A stretch of DNA of 64,000 nt from Bradyrhizobium sp. 21 (GTDB taxonomy: Bacteria > Pseudomonadota > Alphaproteobacteria > Rhizobiales > Xanthobacteraceae): contig NZ_JADPJG010000026.1 of NCBI RefSeq assembly GCF_023073335.1, positions 161,955 through 225,954 on the forward strand, written 5' to 3'. How positions within the stretch are numbered: the stretch's first letter is position 1; each line of letters opens with the position of its first letter. The position numbers were made by a program, and so were the translations under genes. Below are positions 42,856 through 52,401 of the stretch, one piece after another. The notes under the pieces were generated by a model, which saw nothing but the letters and a program-made list of their open reading frames with translations, did no database searches and was not told the origin of the DNA.

Positions 42856-43915
42856 GGCGCACCTCTGCGGATGCGGTGCCCTGCCCAAAGAGGACCGAAG
42901 CCACGGTCAAGGTGAGGAGGGCGCCGAGAGCGGTGAGTGCAACATGAACTTGCGCGGAAAATGCCGGCACCAGGAGCCAAGCGAAGTGCATGACAGTGCC
43001 GAAGAACAGCAACAGGCCGACTATGCGCAAGCCTGCAGGGCTGCGGCGCACGTCCTCCAACAGCAACATCGCAAACGGAAGCACGGCTCCGGTGACGAAT
43101 GCCACGAGGAGAATGTTGGTCCATACGTCCGTGCTGCGCCTCAGGAACCACTCGGCCTTGTGAGGTAGATCGCCGTACCAGGCCACCACATATGTCATGT
43201 ATTCGAGGTAGACGACGCCCAGCAGCGTTGCGATCAAAAGGCTGCCGATATCGCTCAGCGCTTTGCCATCGACGTTCGACGTTGCAAGCACGGCGACAAC
43301 GGCCAGCGCGGCGAGCAGCTGCTGTATTGCAATCATGGAGGCGAAGGCGGTGGAAACGTAATGCGGTTCGACGGAGAGGAACCAATCGACCGCAACCATG
43401 CTGATGGTAAGCCCGAAGAACGCAAGTCCGAGCGCGGCCAGTAGCCGTCCACCTAGTTTAAGACCGAAAGTCACTCCGAGCACGGACCATCCGATCAATG
43501 CGATCACGGCACGCAGGACAAACCACGGCTGGCCGAGGTACCAGCGCGCAATGTCGGGCCTGATCTGGCTGGCATCCGCGGCCCAGGGGTAGATGTCAGT
43601 CAGTCCGGCGAGAACGGGGACGAAGGCGATGGCGACGAGGGGCACCATAAGTGCGAGGGGTCGCAGCACCGGTCCGGCCGCAAAGCCCCAGCGGCCGCCG
43701 GTCAAGCGATGAATCAGCAGCAGCGTCATGCTGCCGATGGGGGCGCAGCTCCAGATCGCAAATCCCAAGAGCCAGCCCTGGAGCAGGCTCGGATAGGGGC
43801 CGAGTCTCCCGGCCGCGAGCACGAGGCCAGAAGCGAGCAAGATCACCACGAGGCCCGCTGCAATTCGCGGCGTCCAAATTGCTCTGAGGGCAGGGCGGCG
43901 GAGCACGGCGGTCAC
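42845..43915 (-). CDS. actF: Alternative Complex III membrane subunit ActF
   Basis: A 356-residue integral membrane protein with about ten helices, homologous in plan to ActC/NrfD but without cofactors. VDWFLSVEPHYVSTAFA and YMTYVVAWYGDLPHKAEWFLRR are typical ActF stretches. It starts at GTG 43915, overlapping the actE stop as GTGA. It contributes to quinone handling or proton translocation in the complex; the exact role is debated. Confidence 0.9.
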   Translation of the reverse strand: MTAVLRRPALRAIWTPRIAAGLVVILLASGLVLAAGRLGPYPSLLQGWLLGFAIWSCAPIGSMTLLLIHRLTGGRWGFAAGPVLRPLALMVPLVAIAFVPVLAGLTDIYPWAADASQIRPDIARWYLGQPWFVLRAVIALIGWSVLGVTFGLKLGGRLLAALGLAFFGLTISMVAVDWFLSVEPHYVSTAFASMIAIQQLLAALAVVAVLATSNVDGKALSDIGSLLIATLLGVVYLEYMTYVVAWYGDLPHKAEWFLRRSTDVWTNILLVAFVTGAVLPFAMLLLEDVRRSPAGLRIVGLLLFFGTVMHFAWLLVPAFSAQVHVALTALGALLTLTVASVLFGQGTASAEVRHAE

Positions 43916-44442
43916 GGCAGCTTGCTCCTCAGCTCCGGGACGTCGGCGACGTCGGCGTGTTGCGACTGCTGCAGCGCGCGGATATAGGCGGTGATCGCCC
44001 AGCGGTCGCGCGGCTCGACGCGCGCAGCGTAGGAATACATCACGCCGTAGCCATGAGTGATCACGTCGAAGAAGTGTTGAGCATCGGCCGAGCGGAGGCG
44101 CGCGGAATGGTAGGACGGGGGTGCGGGAAAGCCACGCTGCACGATCATGCCATCGCCATGGCCGGACAACCCGTGACACGGGGAGCAATAGATATCGTAG
44201 CGCTCGCGGCCGCGGGCCAGCAGCGCCATGTCGACCGCGGGCGGCTTGGTGATCTGCTGCAAACGGTCGAGATCGCCCTGTGCAACGACCCCTTGCGGTA
44301 AGGTCTGGGCTTCGGTGCCATCCTTGAACAGCGCAGCCTTCGAGAACGTGCCGTAGCGATTCTGCTGAGACATGGAATGATCGCCACAGCCGGTGAGCGC
44401 CGATGATAGCAACAGCAGCCATGGCAGCGCGCGGGCGGTCAT
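43912..44442 (-). CDS. actE: Alternative Complex III cytochrome c subunit ActE
   Basis: A 176-residue monoheme lipoprotein: lipobox LTGC (about 16-19), heme motif CSPCH (about 86-90), axial methionine in YGVMYSYA. It is the mobile end of ACIII that can hand electrons to the CoxM heme. It overlaps actD (ATGA) and actF (GTGA) by four bases each. Confidence 0.93.
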   Translation of the reverse strand: MTARALPWLLLLSSALTGCGDHSMSQQNRYGTFSKAALFKDGTEAQTLPQGVVAQGDLDRLQQITKPPAVDMALLARGRERYDIYCSPCHGLSGHGDGMIVQRGFPAPPSYHSARLRSADAQHFFDVITHGYGVMYSYAARVEPRDRWAITAYIRALQQSQHADVADVPELRSKLP

Positions 44443-44957
44443 GGCGTGCGCAGCTCCGTGACCGCGACGGCGCCGGCGTCGCGGAGGACCGTCCTCAGCT
44501 CGTTCGGGTCGCCGTCAGAAGCGGCCAGCAGGAAGTAGCGATCCTGCGTTGCGCGTTCGAAGCTCGGAATCTCGAACATTGCATCGTGGAGACGAGGCAG
44601 GCGGCACGACCAAAAAAAGGTGATGGCGCCGGCGAGTGCGGCCGCGAGGACACCGACCTCAAACGGCACCAGCAGGAACACCTGCCAGGAGTTCAGTGGC
44701 CGGCCGCCGCTGTTGATGGGATAGTCGATCACCGCGCTGTACCATTGCAGTGCGAAAGCGAATGCTGCAGCTCCGAGGCCGCCGGCAAGCATCACACCGC
44801 GAATTGCGGATCGGCCCTGCCCAAGCTGTTCGGCGAGCCCTGCGATCGGATAAGGCGCGAATGCTTCGAGTGCGGCGTGTCCCGCCGTACGCACGCGCTC
44901 TAGCGCCGCCTTCAGCGCTTCACCGTCGAGGAATTCCGCCACAAGCTTAGCCGTCAT
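44439..44957 (-). CDS. actD: Alternative Complex III subunit ActD (DUF3341)
   Basis: A 172-residue membrane protein with two TM helices in the middle (AIRGVMLAGGLGAAAFAFALQW; VFLLVPFEVGVLAAALAGAITFFW) and a C-terminal soluble domain (DRYFLLAASDGDPNELRTVLRDAGA). The YPINSGGRPLNSWQVF linker is characteristic of DUF3341. ATG 44957 overlaps the actC stop by four bases. Confidence 0.93.
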   Translation of the reverse strand: MTAKLVAEFLDGEALKAALERVRTAGHAALEAFAPYPIAGLAEQLGQGRSAIRGVMLAGGLGAAAFAFALQWYSAVIDYPINSGGRPLNSWQVFLLVPFEVGVLAAALAGAITFFWSCRLPRLHDAMFEIPSFERATQDRYFLLAASDGDPNELRTVLRDAGAVAVTELRTP

Positions 44958-46321
44958 GCCGCGGCCTCCTGATGGGCGAGCTCGCGCATGTCGAACATCG
45001 ACACGCTCGGTATCAGCCTGATGAAGATCAGGAACAGAAAGGCGAAAAGCCCGACCGGCGCGATGAGGAAGCTCCAGTCCCAGAAAGTGAAGTGGAAACT
45101 GCGCCAGAGCGAGGGCATGTAACCGTGCGAAAGCGTGTTCCAGACGATGAGGATCCGCTCCAGCCACATCCCTATGTTGATCGCGATAGCAACAGGAATC
45201 AGAATGAAGAGCGACCGTCGTGCGACGGGCCACCACAGCAACTGCGGGATGAGGCAGTTGCAGGCAAGTAAGGCCCAGTACAGCGGCGCGTAGGTTCCAG
45301 TGAATTCGAAGCGAACCACCTCGCGGTCGGCATGCTCACCGCCGTACCAGCCCATGAACCACTCCGTCGCATAGGAATAGAACATGACGATGGAAGCCAT
45401 CAGCAGGATGCGGGCCATCACTTCGAAGTGGCGGCGGGTGATAATAGCCTGAAGGCTGAGGCCCCAGCGGATCGCCGCCGCCAGCACCACGACCATCGCG
45501 AATCCGGAGTACATTGCGCCGACGACGAAGTAGGGTGGGAAGATGCTCTCCTGCCAACCGGGCATCAGGCTCGCCGCGAAGTCGAGACCGACGATCGAGT
45601 GCACCGAGCAGACCAAAGGCACGCCGAGGGCGGCCATCGTGGTATGCAGTGTCTGCAACCGCGACCACTCGCGCGACGAGCCGCGCCATCCCAGCGCAAA
45701 TGCGCCGTAGAGTAGTTGGCCGGCACGGCGGGGCGTGCGGTCGCGCATGGTCGCAAGGTCGGGGATCAGGCTGACATACCAGAACAGAATGGAGAAGAGC
45801 AGGTAGCTGACGATGGCCCAGAAGTCCCACACGAGGGCGCTGCGCCATTGCGGCCAAAGCGCCATGGTGTTCGGATATGGCGCGAGCCAATAGGCGTAAA
45901 GTGGTCGACCGAGGTGAACGATGGGCATCAGCCCGGCGATCGCAACCGCAAACAGCGTCATGGCTTCCGCGAAGCGATTGATCGAGGCGCGCCATCTTTG
46001 TCGAGTGAGCAGCAGCATCGCCGAAATCAATGTGCCTGCATTGCCGATTCCGATCCACCAGACGTAGTTGGCGATCGCGACTCCCCAGACGATGGTGGAG
46101 TTGATGCCCCAGATGCCGATGCCCTGGTAGAACAGCCACGCGATTGCAACGAACAGCCAGAGCACGAACGGCAGGGTGATCAGGAGGGCCAGCCACCATG
46201 TTTTGCCGAACCCGGTGAAGAGCGGATCAGCCACCGCCTGGGTAACTGAGGCGTCGCCCGCCCGCGCGGCCGAGATCCAGCGGTGCGCCGGTGGATGCTG
46301 GGGAAGGAGAACTTCGCTCAT
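44954..46321 (-). CDS. actC: Alternative Complex III quinol-site subunit ActC (NrfD/PsrC family)
   Basis: A 455-residue integral membrane protein with ten predicted helices of the NrfD/PsrC type; it carries the quinol oxidation site of ACIII. WWIGIGNAGTLISAMLLL, VGAMYSGFAMVVVLAAAIRW and SVHSIVGLDFAASLMPGWQE match the family. Its start overlaps actB (ATGA) and its stop actD by four bases. Confidence 0.94.
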   Translation of the reverse strand: MSEVLLPQHPPAHRWISAARAGDASVTQAVADPLFTGFGKTWWLALLITLPFVLWLFVAIAWLFYQGIGIWGINSTIVWGVAIANYVWWIGIGNAGTLISAMLLLTRQRWRASINRFAEAMTLFAVAIAGLMPIVHLGRPLYAYWLAPYPNTMALWPQWRSALVWDFWAIVSYLLFSILFWYVSLIPDLATMRDRTPRRAGQLLYGAFALGWRGSSREWSRLQTLHTTMAALGVPLVCSVHSIVGLDFAASLMPGWQESIFPPYFVVGAMYSGFAMVVVLAAAIRWGLSLQAIITRRHFEVMARILLMASIVMFYSYATEWFMGWYGGEHADREVVRFEFTGTYAPLYWALLACNCLIPQLLWWPVARRSLFILIPVAIAINIGMWLERILIVWNTLSHGYMPSLWRSFHFTFWDWSFLIAPVGLFAFLFLIFIRLIPSVSMFDMRELAHQEAAA

Positions 46322-49173
46322 GTCCGCCCCTCCGGGTTCAAAGGTGCGGGATTGCGCACATCGGCAAGATAAGTGGTGCGCGGCCGCGTGCCGAGGTGGC
46401 CGAGCAAGGCATAGTGGCGCGGGTCGGCCTTCTTGTGGTTGATCTCTGCGTCAGCCTGGTTCAGGTCTCCGAAGCTGATGGCGCGGGTCGGACACGCGTT
46501 CTGACAGGCTGTCTGCACCTCGTCTGGACCGAGCGGCCGGTTCTCGCGTTCCGCGGCGCGACGTGCGCCGCTGATGCGCTGGACACAGTAGGTGCATTTT
46601 TCCATGACGCCACGGGCGCGAACGGTCACCTCCGGGTTCTTCTGGCCGCGATAGGATTCCGCGCCAAGATTGCCGTATTCCTCGCCGTCGGCATAACCGA
46701 AGAAGTTGAAGCGGCGGACCTTGTAAGGGCAGTTCGCCTCGCAGAAGCGGGTGCCGATGCAGCGATTATAGACCTGCGCGTTGAGGCCCTCACCGTCGTG
46801 AACGGATGCGGCGACAGGGCAGACGGGCTCGCACGGGGCGTGCTCGCAATGCATGCAGGGTACGGGTTGAAAGCCGATCTGCGGACTGTCCGCCGAGCCA
46901 TGATCATAGCCATCAACGCGCATCCAATGCATGTCGCGCCCCATCGCAACCTGCTCGGGACCTACCACAGGGACGTTGTTCTCCGCCTGGCAGGAGACCA
47001 CGCAGGCATTGCAGCCGATGCAGACCGAAGTATCGATCACCATCGCCCAGGCATGCCCGTCGCCGGGCTTCACGCTCGGCGGCATCAGGCTGGGTGGATC
47101 CGGGTCGACTGGCCCTGGCAGCGGTTGGCCGAGCTGATACAACGGATAGAGTTCGCGCACATCTTCCGGCGTCCGGACGATGTTCTGAGTCGTAAGGATC
47201 GGCTCACGGCGCCCCGTCGGCTGGATCGAGACCTGCGGAAGGTGCCATCGGTTCCCGGACGTCCGGAGTGTATAGGCGTTGGCACCGACGCCACTGCCGA
47301 TCGCGCCGGCCTTCTGCCGCCCCCCGCCGAGCGTGAGCGCGCCGGCGCCCATGGCGGTCCCGGGATCAGTCAGCACCGGCACCTCGATCGGTCGGCCGTT
47401 CGCGGCGACGGTGACGACGTCGCCGGGCGTGAGTCCGAGGCGGGTTGCCTCATCCGGATGCAGCGCGAGCGCATTGCCCCAGACCTGCTTGCTGAGCGGT
47501 TTCGGACACTCCTGGAGCCAGGCGTTGTTGGCGTATGAGCCATCCCAGAGGCAAGGATCAGGGCGCAAAACCAGGCTGATCTCGTCATCGCGCTTGTCGT
47601 GAGGCTCGGGATCCGCGAGTGGCGGCAGGAGCGGAGCAGCGAGGGAAACAGCAATGGCGCCGCTTCCTGCAATGATCCCGTCGTGCAGCACGCGCTGCCA
47701 CCATGCCTCGAAATCCGCAGCGGCCGCGGTCCTCCAGGTCTGCCGCACCAATTCGTAAGCGCCCGCGTCTTCTGCGCCGCTCAGCCAGGCGAGAAGCTCG
47801 TGCTCGCTGAAGCTCTCGTAGAGCGGCTTGATCAGAGGCTGGATGATGCTGGCCGTCCCGTCACCAGCCCGCAGATCCGACCACGTTTCCAGCCGATGGC
47901 TTTGCGGGACATGCCAGTTGGCGATTGCCGCGGTTTCGTCCGCGTACTCGCCCATATGAAGGCGAAAGGCCGCTTTCTGCGCCCGGGCCCCGAAGTGCAG
48001 ATCGGATGGTGCGTCATAAGCGGGATTGACGCCGATCATGACGAGCTGACGCACGCGGCCGGAGTCCAGATCGCCAGCGAGCTGTTCAAGCGTTCCCGCC
48101 TGCTTGCCGGATGGCGTGCGATCAATGGGATCGATGAGCCGAACGGGCGCATCGAGCTGGGCATTGATCCAATGCACCAATGCGTGGACTTCCCTGGACA
48201 TTGCCGGGCCCGCGATGACGAGCGCCTCGCCCTTGTGGGAGTTCAAGTCGGCTGTGATCTTCCGAAGCAGCAGACGTTCGCGGTCGGCAAGTTCGGTGGC
48301 GCTTGCATTCGCGCCGAGCTCCCGCGCGAGGCTCGCCGCGAATCGTTCGATCGCCTCGGGACGAAGCGCCAGACGTTCGTCCGCCTTTGCTCCGGTGAGC
48401 GTGAGTGCGCTCTCAAGACAATAGAGACGCGAGAAGGCATTCGGCTCGCCGCGGCTAATTGCGTAGCCGCGGCCAATCCGTATCTGATCGGGGCCATGCC
48501 CGAGCGGATCGGCATCGAGCGCGACGATCACCCGGGCCTTTGCGAAATCGGCAATGCTGCGCACAGGCTGGCCATAAGCGAGCTGCCCACCTTCATGCGC
48601 GTTATCGTCGTCCGTTGGATCGTACGCGTGCCACGAAGCGGCCGGGAACGCCTGAAGCAGGCCATCGATCTGGCGCAGCAGAGTCGGGGAGGTGGTTCGC
48701 CCGGTCAACAAGCGCAGGCCTTTACCCTGGCTGCTGCGGGTCTCGGAGAGTTCGGTCACCAGCGCTCGGTTCAACGCTTCGCGGGGCGCAATCGCGCCAT
48801 TGTGCAGGATCGTGCGCGAGCGGTCGGGATCATACAGCGAAAGAACGGCTGCTTCAGCGAAAACGTCCGTGGCACCCAGGCTGCCCGGATGACGCGGGTT
48901 GCCTTCCACTTTGATCGGCCTGCCGTCAATAGAAGTCACGATCACGCCGCGACCGATCCCCGCCAACGGAAGTGTCGTTGCGAATTTCAGCGGTTCCCCG
49001 GGAACGATGCGCTCTGGCATCCTGACATAGGGCAGGATCTGCTCGTCGGGTTTGCTGCAAGCCGCGAGCCCACCCGCCATGCCGGTCGCCAGCAAGCTGA
49101 GCGCCTGACGGCGATTGAGCTTGCTGCGCCCGGCAGGATTTGGCCGCGTCGGCAATTCCTTCAGCGGTGGCAT
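46318..49173 (-). CDS. actB: Alternative Complex III Fe-S subunit ActB
   Basis: A 951-residue fusion of a molybdopterin-oxidoreductase-like domain (about 60-650) and an Fe-S domain (about 700-900). Tat signal with NRRQALSLLATG and lipobox-like GLAAC. Cysteine sets: CIGCNACVVSC (about 717), CMHCEHAPCEPVCP (about 774), CIGTRFCEANCP (about 808), CTYC (about 859) and CQNACP (about 889), enough for three 4Fe-4S and one 3Fe-4S centre. In known ActB the molybdopterin domain is empty, so it is an electron relay between ActC and the cytochromes. Overlaps actA by 13 bases. Confidence 0.96.
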   Translation of the reverse strand: MPPLKELPTRPNPAGRSKLNRRQALSLLATGMAGGLAACSKPDEQILPYVRMPERIVPGEPLKFATTLPLAGIGRGVIVTSIDGRPIKVEGNPRHPGSLGATDVFAEAAVLSLYDPDRSRTILHNGAIAPREALNRALVTELSETRSSQGKGLRLLTGRTTSPTLLRQIDGLLQAFPAASWHAYDPTDDDNAHEGGQLAYGQPVRSIADFAKARVIVALDADPLGHGPDQIRIGRGYAISRGEPNAFSRLYCLESALTLTGAKADERLALRPEAIERFAASLARELGANASATELADRERLLLRKITADLNSHKGEALVIAGPAMSREVHALVHWINAQLDAPVRLIDPIDRTPSGKQAGTLEQLAGDLDSGRVRQLVMIGVNPAYDAPSDLHFGARAQKAAFRLHMGEYADETAAIANWHVPQSHRLETWSDLRAGDGTASIIQPLIKPLYESFSEHELLAWLSGAEDAGAYELVRQTWRTAAAADFEAWWQRVLHDGIIAGSGAIAVSLAAPLLPPLADPEPHDKRDDEISLVLRPDPCLWDGSYANNAWLQECPKPLSKQVWGNALALHPDEATRLGLTPGDVVTVAANGRPIEVPVLTDPGTAMGAGALTLGGGRQKAGAIGSGVGANAYTLRTSGNRWHLPQVSIQPTGRREPILTTQNIVRTPEDVRELYPLYQLGQPLPGPVDPDPPSLMPPSVKPGDGHAWAMVIDTSVCIGCNACVVSCQAENNVPVVGPEQVAMGRDMHWMRVDGYDHGSADSPQIGFQPVPCMHCEHAPCEPVCPVAASVHDGEGLNAQVYNRCIGTRFCEANCPYKVRRFNFFGYADGEEYGNLGAESYRGQKNPEVTVRARGVMEKCTYCVQRISGARRAAERENRPLGPDEVQTACQNACPTRAISFGDLNQADAEINHKKADPRHYALLGHLGTRPRTTYLADVRNPAPLNPEGRT

Positions 49174-49814
49174 ATCGTGCAGTCCGTCAAATGCCTCGTG
49201 TTGATGTGATAGCGTGCGGCAAGCCTGGGCCCGACCTCGGCCTGGTTCTTCGGGGTCTGCCAGGTTGGATCGAAAACCGCTTCGCGTGGACGCAGGTAAC
49301 GTTCAGGAGCGCGGTGACAATCGAGACACCATTGCATCGTCAGCGGCGCGGCTTGGCGCATCAGCCGCATCCCGCCCACGTCGCCGTGACAGGTGGTGCA
49401 TCCAACCCCTTTTGCGACATGGACCGAATGATCAAAATAGACGTAGCCGGGGAGGCGGTGCACGCGCTCCCAGGCCATTGGCTGGTTCTTGCCAAGACTC
49501 TCGCGCACCGGCGCGAGCATCTGCGCGTTGGTCCATATCTGCGAATGGCAGGTCATGCAGGTCTCGGTCGGCGGGATGCCGGCAAAGCGCGCGTTCTCCA
49601 CCGAGGTGTGGCAATACCGGCAGTCCAGGCCGAGACCGGAAACGTGATGCTCGTGACTGAACGGCACCGGCTGGTTCCGCGTGACGTTTTGGTTGGTGAT
49701 GTAAGGGGATCGCATCACCTCATAGGACAGTCCCACTGCAAGCACCGGCATCGCTCCAATCGCTGCGATCACCACCGTCGCAATCGTGTTCGCGCCGGGA
49801 CGAAAAAGCTGCAT
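49161..49814 (-). CDS. actA: Alternative Complex III pentaheme cytochrome ActA
   Basis: A 217-residue cytochrome with an N-terminal membrane anchor (about 8-30) and five CxxCH heme motifs: CRYCH 65-69, CMTCH 86-90, CTTCH 139-143, CLDCH 163-167, CTICH 212-216. It collects electrons from ActB in the periplasm. Only 27 bases separate it from the stop of the preceding FdhF-like gene, with no terminator, so it is read on the same transcript. Confidence 0.96.
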   Translation of the reverse strand: MQLFRPGANTIATVVIAAIGAMPVLAVGLSYEVMRSPYITNQNVTRNQPVPFSHEHHVSGLGLDCRYCHTSVENARFAGIPPTETCMTCHSQIWTNAQMLAPVRESLGKNQPMAWERVHRLPGYVYFDHSVHVAKGVGCTTCHGDVGGMRLMRQAAPLTMQWCLDCHRAPERYLRPREAVFDPTWQTPKNQAEVGPRLAARYHINTRHLTDCTICHR

Positions 49815-49841
49815 TCATCGACCCCCTGCCGCACGCCTTGC

Positions 49842-52139
49842 TCACGCGCGGATTCGGACCGGTACCGACTTTGCGGCCGGCGTCTTCGAATGGATGTCGT
49901 GGTGCGACAGCGGGATCAGGGGATTCATTTCCGGATAGTAGGCTCCAAGGCATCCATCCGGCAGCTTGAAGGGCGTCACTTTGAGTGGCCCAACCTCACG
50001 CGCGATGCCGTCTTCTGCGTCGCTGACGAGATAGACCATCTGGCCATCCTGGAGTCCGGCGCGTGCAATCTCTTCGGGGTTCATCAGCAGCACATCCCGT
50101 GTGCCCTCGATCCCCCGCAGGCGATCGCTGTAGCCGTAGATCGTGGTATTGAACTGGTCATTGCTGCGCATCGTGAGCAACCGGAATCGGCCGGGGGCGT
50201 CCGCGAAGCCGGTGGAGCTGAGAGTCTCCGGAGCAGTAAATTCCGCCTTGCCGGTTTCCGTCTTCCAGATCCGCTCGCGCGCGGAGTTGCCGCGATAAAA
50301 GCCGCCGGGCGTGAACATCCGGTCATTGAAAGCGTGGAATTGGTCCGGATAGGTCTCCGCGATCTCGTTGCGAATGAGATCGTAGTTGCCGACCCATTCG
50401 TCCCATTTCAGCTTCGGGTTCGTGGGCAAGGTCGCCGTGGCGAGACCTGCGACGATGGCCACTTCCGATTTCAGGTGCTCGCTCGCAGGCTTGCGCAACC
50501 CGATCGAGCCCTGGATGCAGCTGAAAGTATCCTCCATGCTGACGGCTTGCTGCCCGCTTGCCTGGATGTCTTCTTCGGTGCGGCCGAGGCACGGCAAAAG
50601 ATAGGCGGCCTTGCCCTGCACGAGGTGGCTGCGGTTGAGCTTGGTGGCAATCTGGACCGTCAGCTCCAGTCCGCGCCAAGCTTGTTCCATCTTCGATCGC
50701 TCGGGAATGGCACGGACGAAATTACCGCCGAGCCCGATGAACGCCTTGACCTTGCCGGCGAGGACGCCTTCGCAGGTCTCAACGGTGTTCATGCCCTTGT
50801 CGCGTGGCGGCTCGAATCCGAATTGCTTGGCGTATTTGTCGAGAGGGACCAATTCAGGCTTCTCGGAGATGCCGACGGTACGCTGGCCCTGGACGTTCGA
50901 GTGTCCACGTACGGGCGAGATGCCGGTGCCATCTCGTCCGATGTTGCCCTTCAGGAGCAGCATGTTCACCAGCATCGCCACGTTCTCGAAACCGTGCACG
51001 TGCTGGGTCAGGCCCATGCCGTAGATCCCGATCACGCGATCAGCCTCGACATAGACCTGAGCTGCGCCTTCGATGGCCGACCGGCTAAGACCGGATGCGG
51101 TCTCGATCTCGCTCCAGTCCGTTGCCCGGACCTTGGCCTCGAACGCTTCGAAGCCGTGGGTGTGCTGTTCGATGAAGGGGGCGTCGAGAACTCTCTTGCC
51201 CTGCTGTTTGGCTGCGTCGTCCGCGGCGAAGACGTGCTTGCAAATTCCCATGATGACGGCAATGTCGCCGCCGGCCTTCACCTGGTGATACTGACTGCTG
51301 ATCTGAGTCGCCTTGCCGGTCAGCATCTCCGTCGGATTCTGTGGATTGACGAAAGTTTCGAGGCCTTTCTCGCGGACCGGATTGAAGGTGATGATCTGGA
51401 CGCCGCGCCTGGCTGCGTCCTGCAACGGATGCAAAAACCGCGGACTGTTCGACCCGGTATTCTGACCAAAAAAGAACATCGCGTCACAGTTGCTGAGATC
51501 GTCGAAGACCACAGTGCCTACGCCCGCGCCGATCAGCTTCTTGAGCGCGACGGACGTCGTCTCGTGACACATGTTGGAACTGTCAGGCAGATTGTTGTTG
51601 CCGTAGACCCGCGCGAACAGCGCGTACAGGTACGATGTCTCGAGGCTCGCCCGCCCGGACGAATAGAAAATTACGGATTTCGGATCGAGTGCCTTCAGCT
51701 GCGCGCCGATCGCTTGAAATGCTTCGTCCCAGCTACATGGCACATAACAGTCAGTAGCACCGTCATAGCGCAGTGGTTCGGTCAGGCGGCCCTGTTGTTC
51801 GAGATCGTAGTCGCTCCAGGAGCGCAGCTCGGTCAGTGTATGCTTGGCGAAGAAATCCGGCTTGCACCGACGCGTGGTCAGCTCCCAGAGAGTAGCCTTG
51901 GCGCCATTCTCGCAGAACTCGAAGGCGTGATAGTCGGCCGGCTTGGCCCACGAGCAGGAAACGCACATAAAGCCTTTCGGCTTGTTCTGGCGACGGAGCG
52001 TATTCAAGGCCGCCGGCGAGTCCCACTCCTTCCCGAAGATTTGGGCTATCCCTTTGAGGGACCCCCATCCGCCAGATGGACCGTCGTATTCAACCGTCTT
52101 TTCTGGGGTCTCGTCACCAGCTTCGTGTGGTCGTGCCAT
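49842..52139 (-). CDS. YdeP/FdhF-like molybdopterin oxidoreductase
   Basis: A 765-residue cytoplasmic oxidoreductase of the YdeP/FdhF family. N-terminal cysteines C59, C62 (FMCVSCSW) and C76 (FEFCENG) could hold an Fe-S cluster; C191 in SSNMCHETTS is in the position of the Mo ligand of formate dehydrogenases. No signal peptide. Substrate unknown (formate is one candidate; relatives have been linked to acid stress). It is the first gene of the ACIII/caa3 transcript, and the maturation sulfurtransferase FdhD is divergent to it. Confidence 0.92.
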   Translation of the reverse strand: MARPHEAGDETPEKTVEYDGPSGGWGSLKGIAQIFGKEWDSPAALNTLRRQNKPKGFMCVSCSWAKPADYHAFEFCENGAKATLWELTTRRCKPDFFAKHTLTELRSWSDYDLEQQGRLTEPLRYDGATDCYVPCSWDEAFQAIGAQLKALDPKSVIFYSSGRASLETSYLYALFARVYGNNNLPDSSNMCHETTSVALKKLIGAGVGTVVFDDLSNCDAMFFFGQNTGSNSPRFLHPLQDAARRGVQIITFNPVREKGLETFVNPQNPTEMLTGKATQISSQYHQVKAGGDIAVIMGICKHVFAADDAAKQQGKRVLDAPFIEQHTHGFEAFEAKVRATDWSEIETASGLSRSAIEGAAQVYVEADRVIGIYGMGLTQHVHGFENVAMLVNMLLLKGNIGRDGTGISPVRGHSNVQGQRTVGISEKPELVPLDKYAKQFGFEPPRDKGMNTVETCEGVLAGKVKAFIGLGGNFVRAIPERSKMEQAWRGLELTVQIATKLNRSHLVQGKAAYLLPCLGRTEEDIQASGQQAVSMEDTFSCIQGSIGLRKPASEHLKSEVAIVAGLATATLPTNPKLKWDEWVGNYDLIRNEIAETYPDQFHAFNDRMFTPGGFYRGNSARERIWKTETGKAEFTAPETLSSTGFADAPGRFRLLTMRSNDQFNTTIYGYSDRLRGIEGTRDVLLMNPEEIARAGLQDGQMVYLVSDAEDGIAREVGPLKVTPFKLPDGCLGAYYPEMNPLIPLSHHDIHSKTPAAKSVPVRIRA

Positions 52140-52401
52140 GATCTTGCTTCTCTTCGGGAACCGGCCAGCCTGTGCCTCGCCAACGTATGTTCGTCAGGGG
52201 GGTTCCTCGGTCCGAATTTTTGAAATCGGAGCAAAGCACAGCGACCGTCGAGCGAAAAACGCAAACTACTCAATGCGATGGAGCGGAAGCGGGCCTCTGT
52301 GTCTCCTCGCGCACGATAATTTGCGCGCTGCCGTACAAAGAAATCTCGAGCTGGAACTTGGCTCTCCGGAAGAGGTTGGCAGACGCCAATGGGAGTGGGA
52401 C
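52140..52401. promoter_or_regulatory. Divergent promoter region of the fdhF-like operon and fdhD
   Basis: A 262-base gap between two divergent genes. It must hold both promoters: the one for the thirteen-gene minus-strand operon and the one for fdhD. I looked for FNR/FixK sites (TTG-N8-CAA) and found only a 9-base-spaced near match (TTGAAATCGGAGCAA), which does not qualify. No gene. Confidence 0.5.

Noticed and set aside
46318..49173. ActB as an active molybdenum enzyme
   Set aside because: The gene is fused to the Fe-S domain and lies in an act operon; in this family the molybdopterin-like domain holds no cofactor.
49140..52223. A 1027-codon plus-strand frame across actA and the FdhF-like gene
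   Set aside because: It is antisense to two genes with unmistakable heme and molybdopterin-enzyme motifs.
52200..52260. FNR/FixK-like site TTGAAATCGGAGCAA upstream of the fdhF-like operon
   Set aside because: The half-sites are 9 bases apart instead of 8 and the flanking A/T and G/A positions do not fit.
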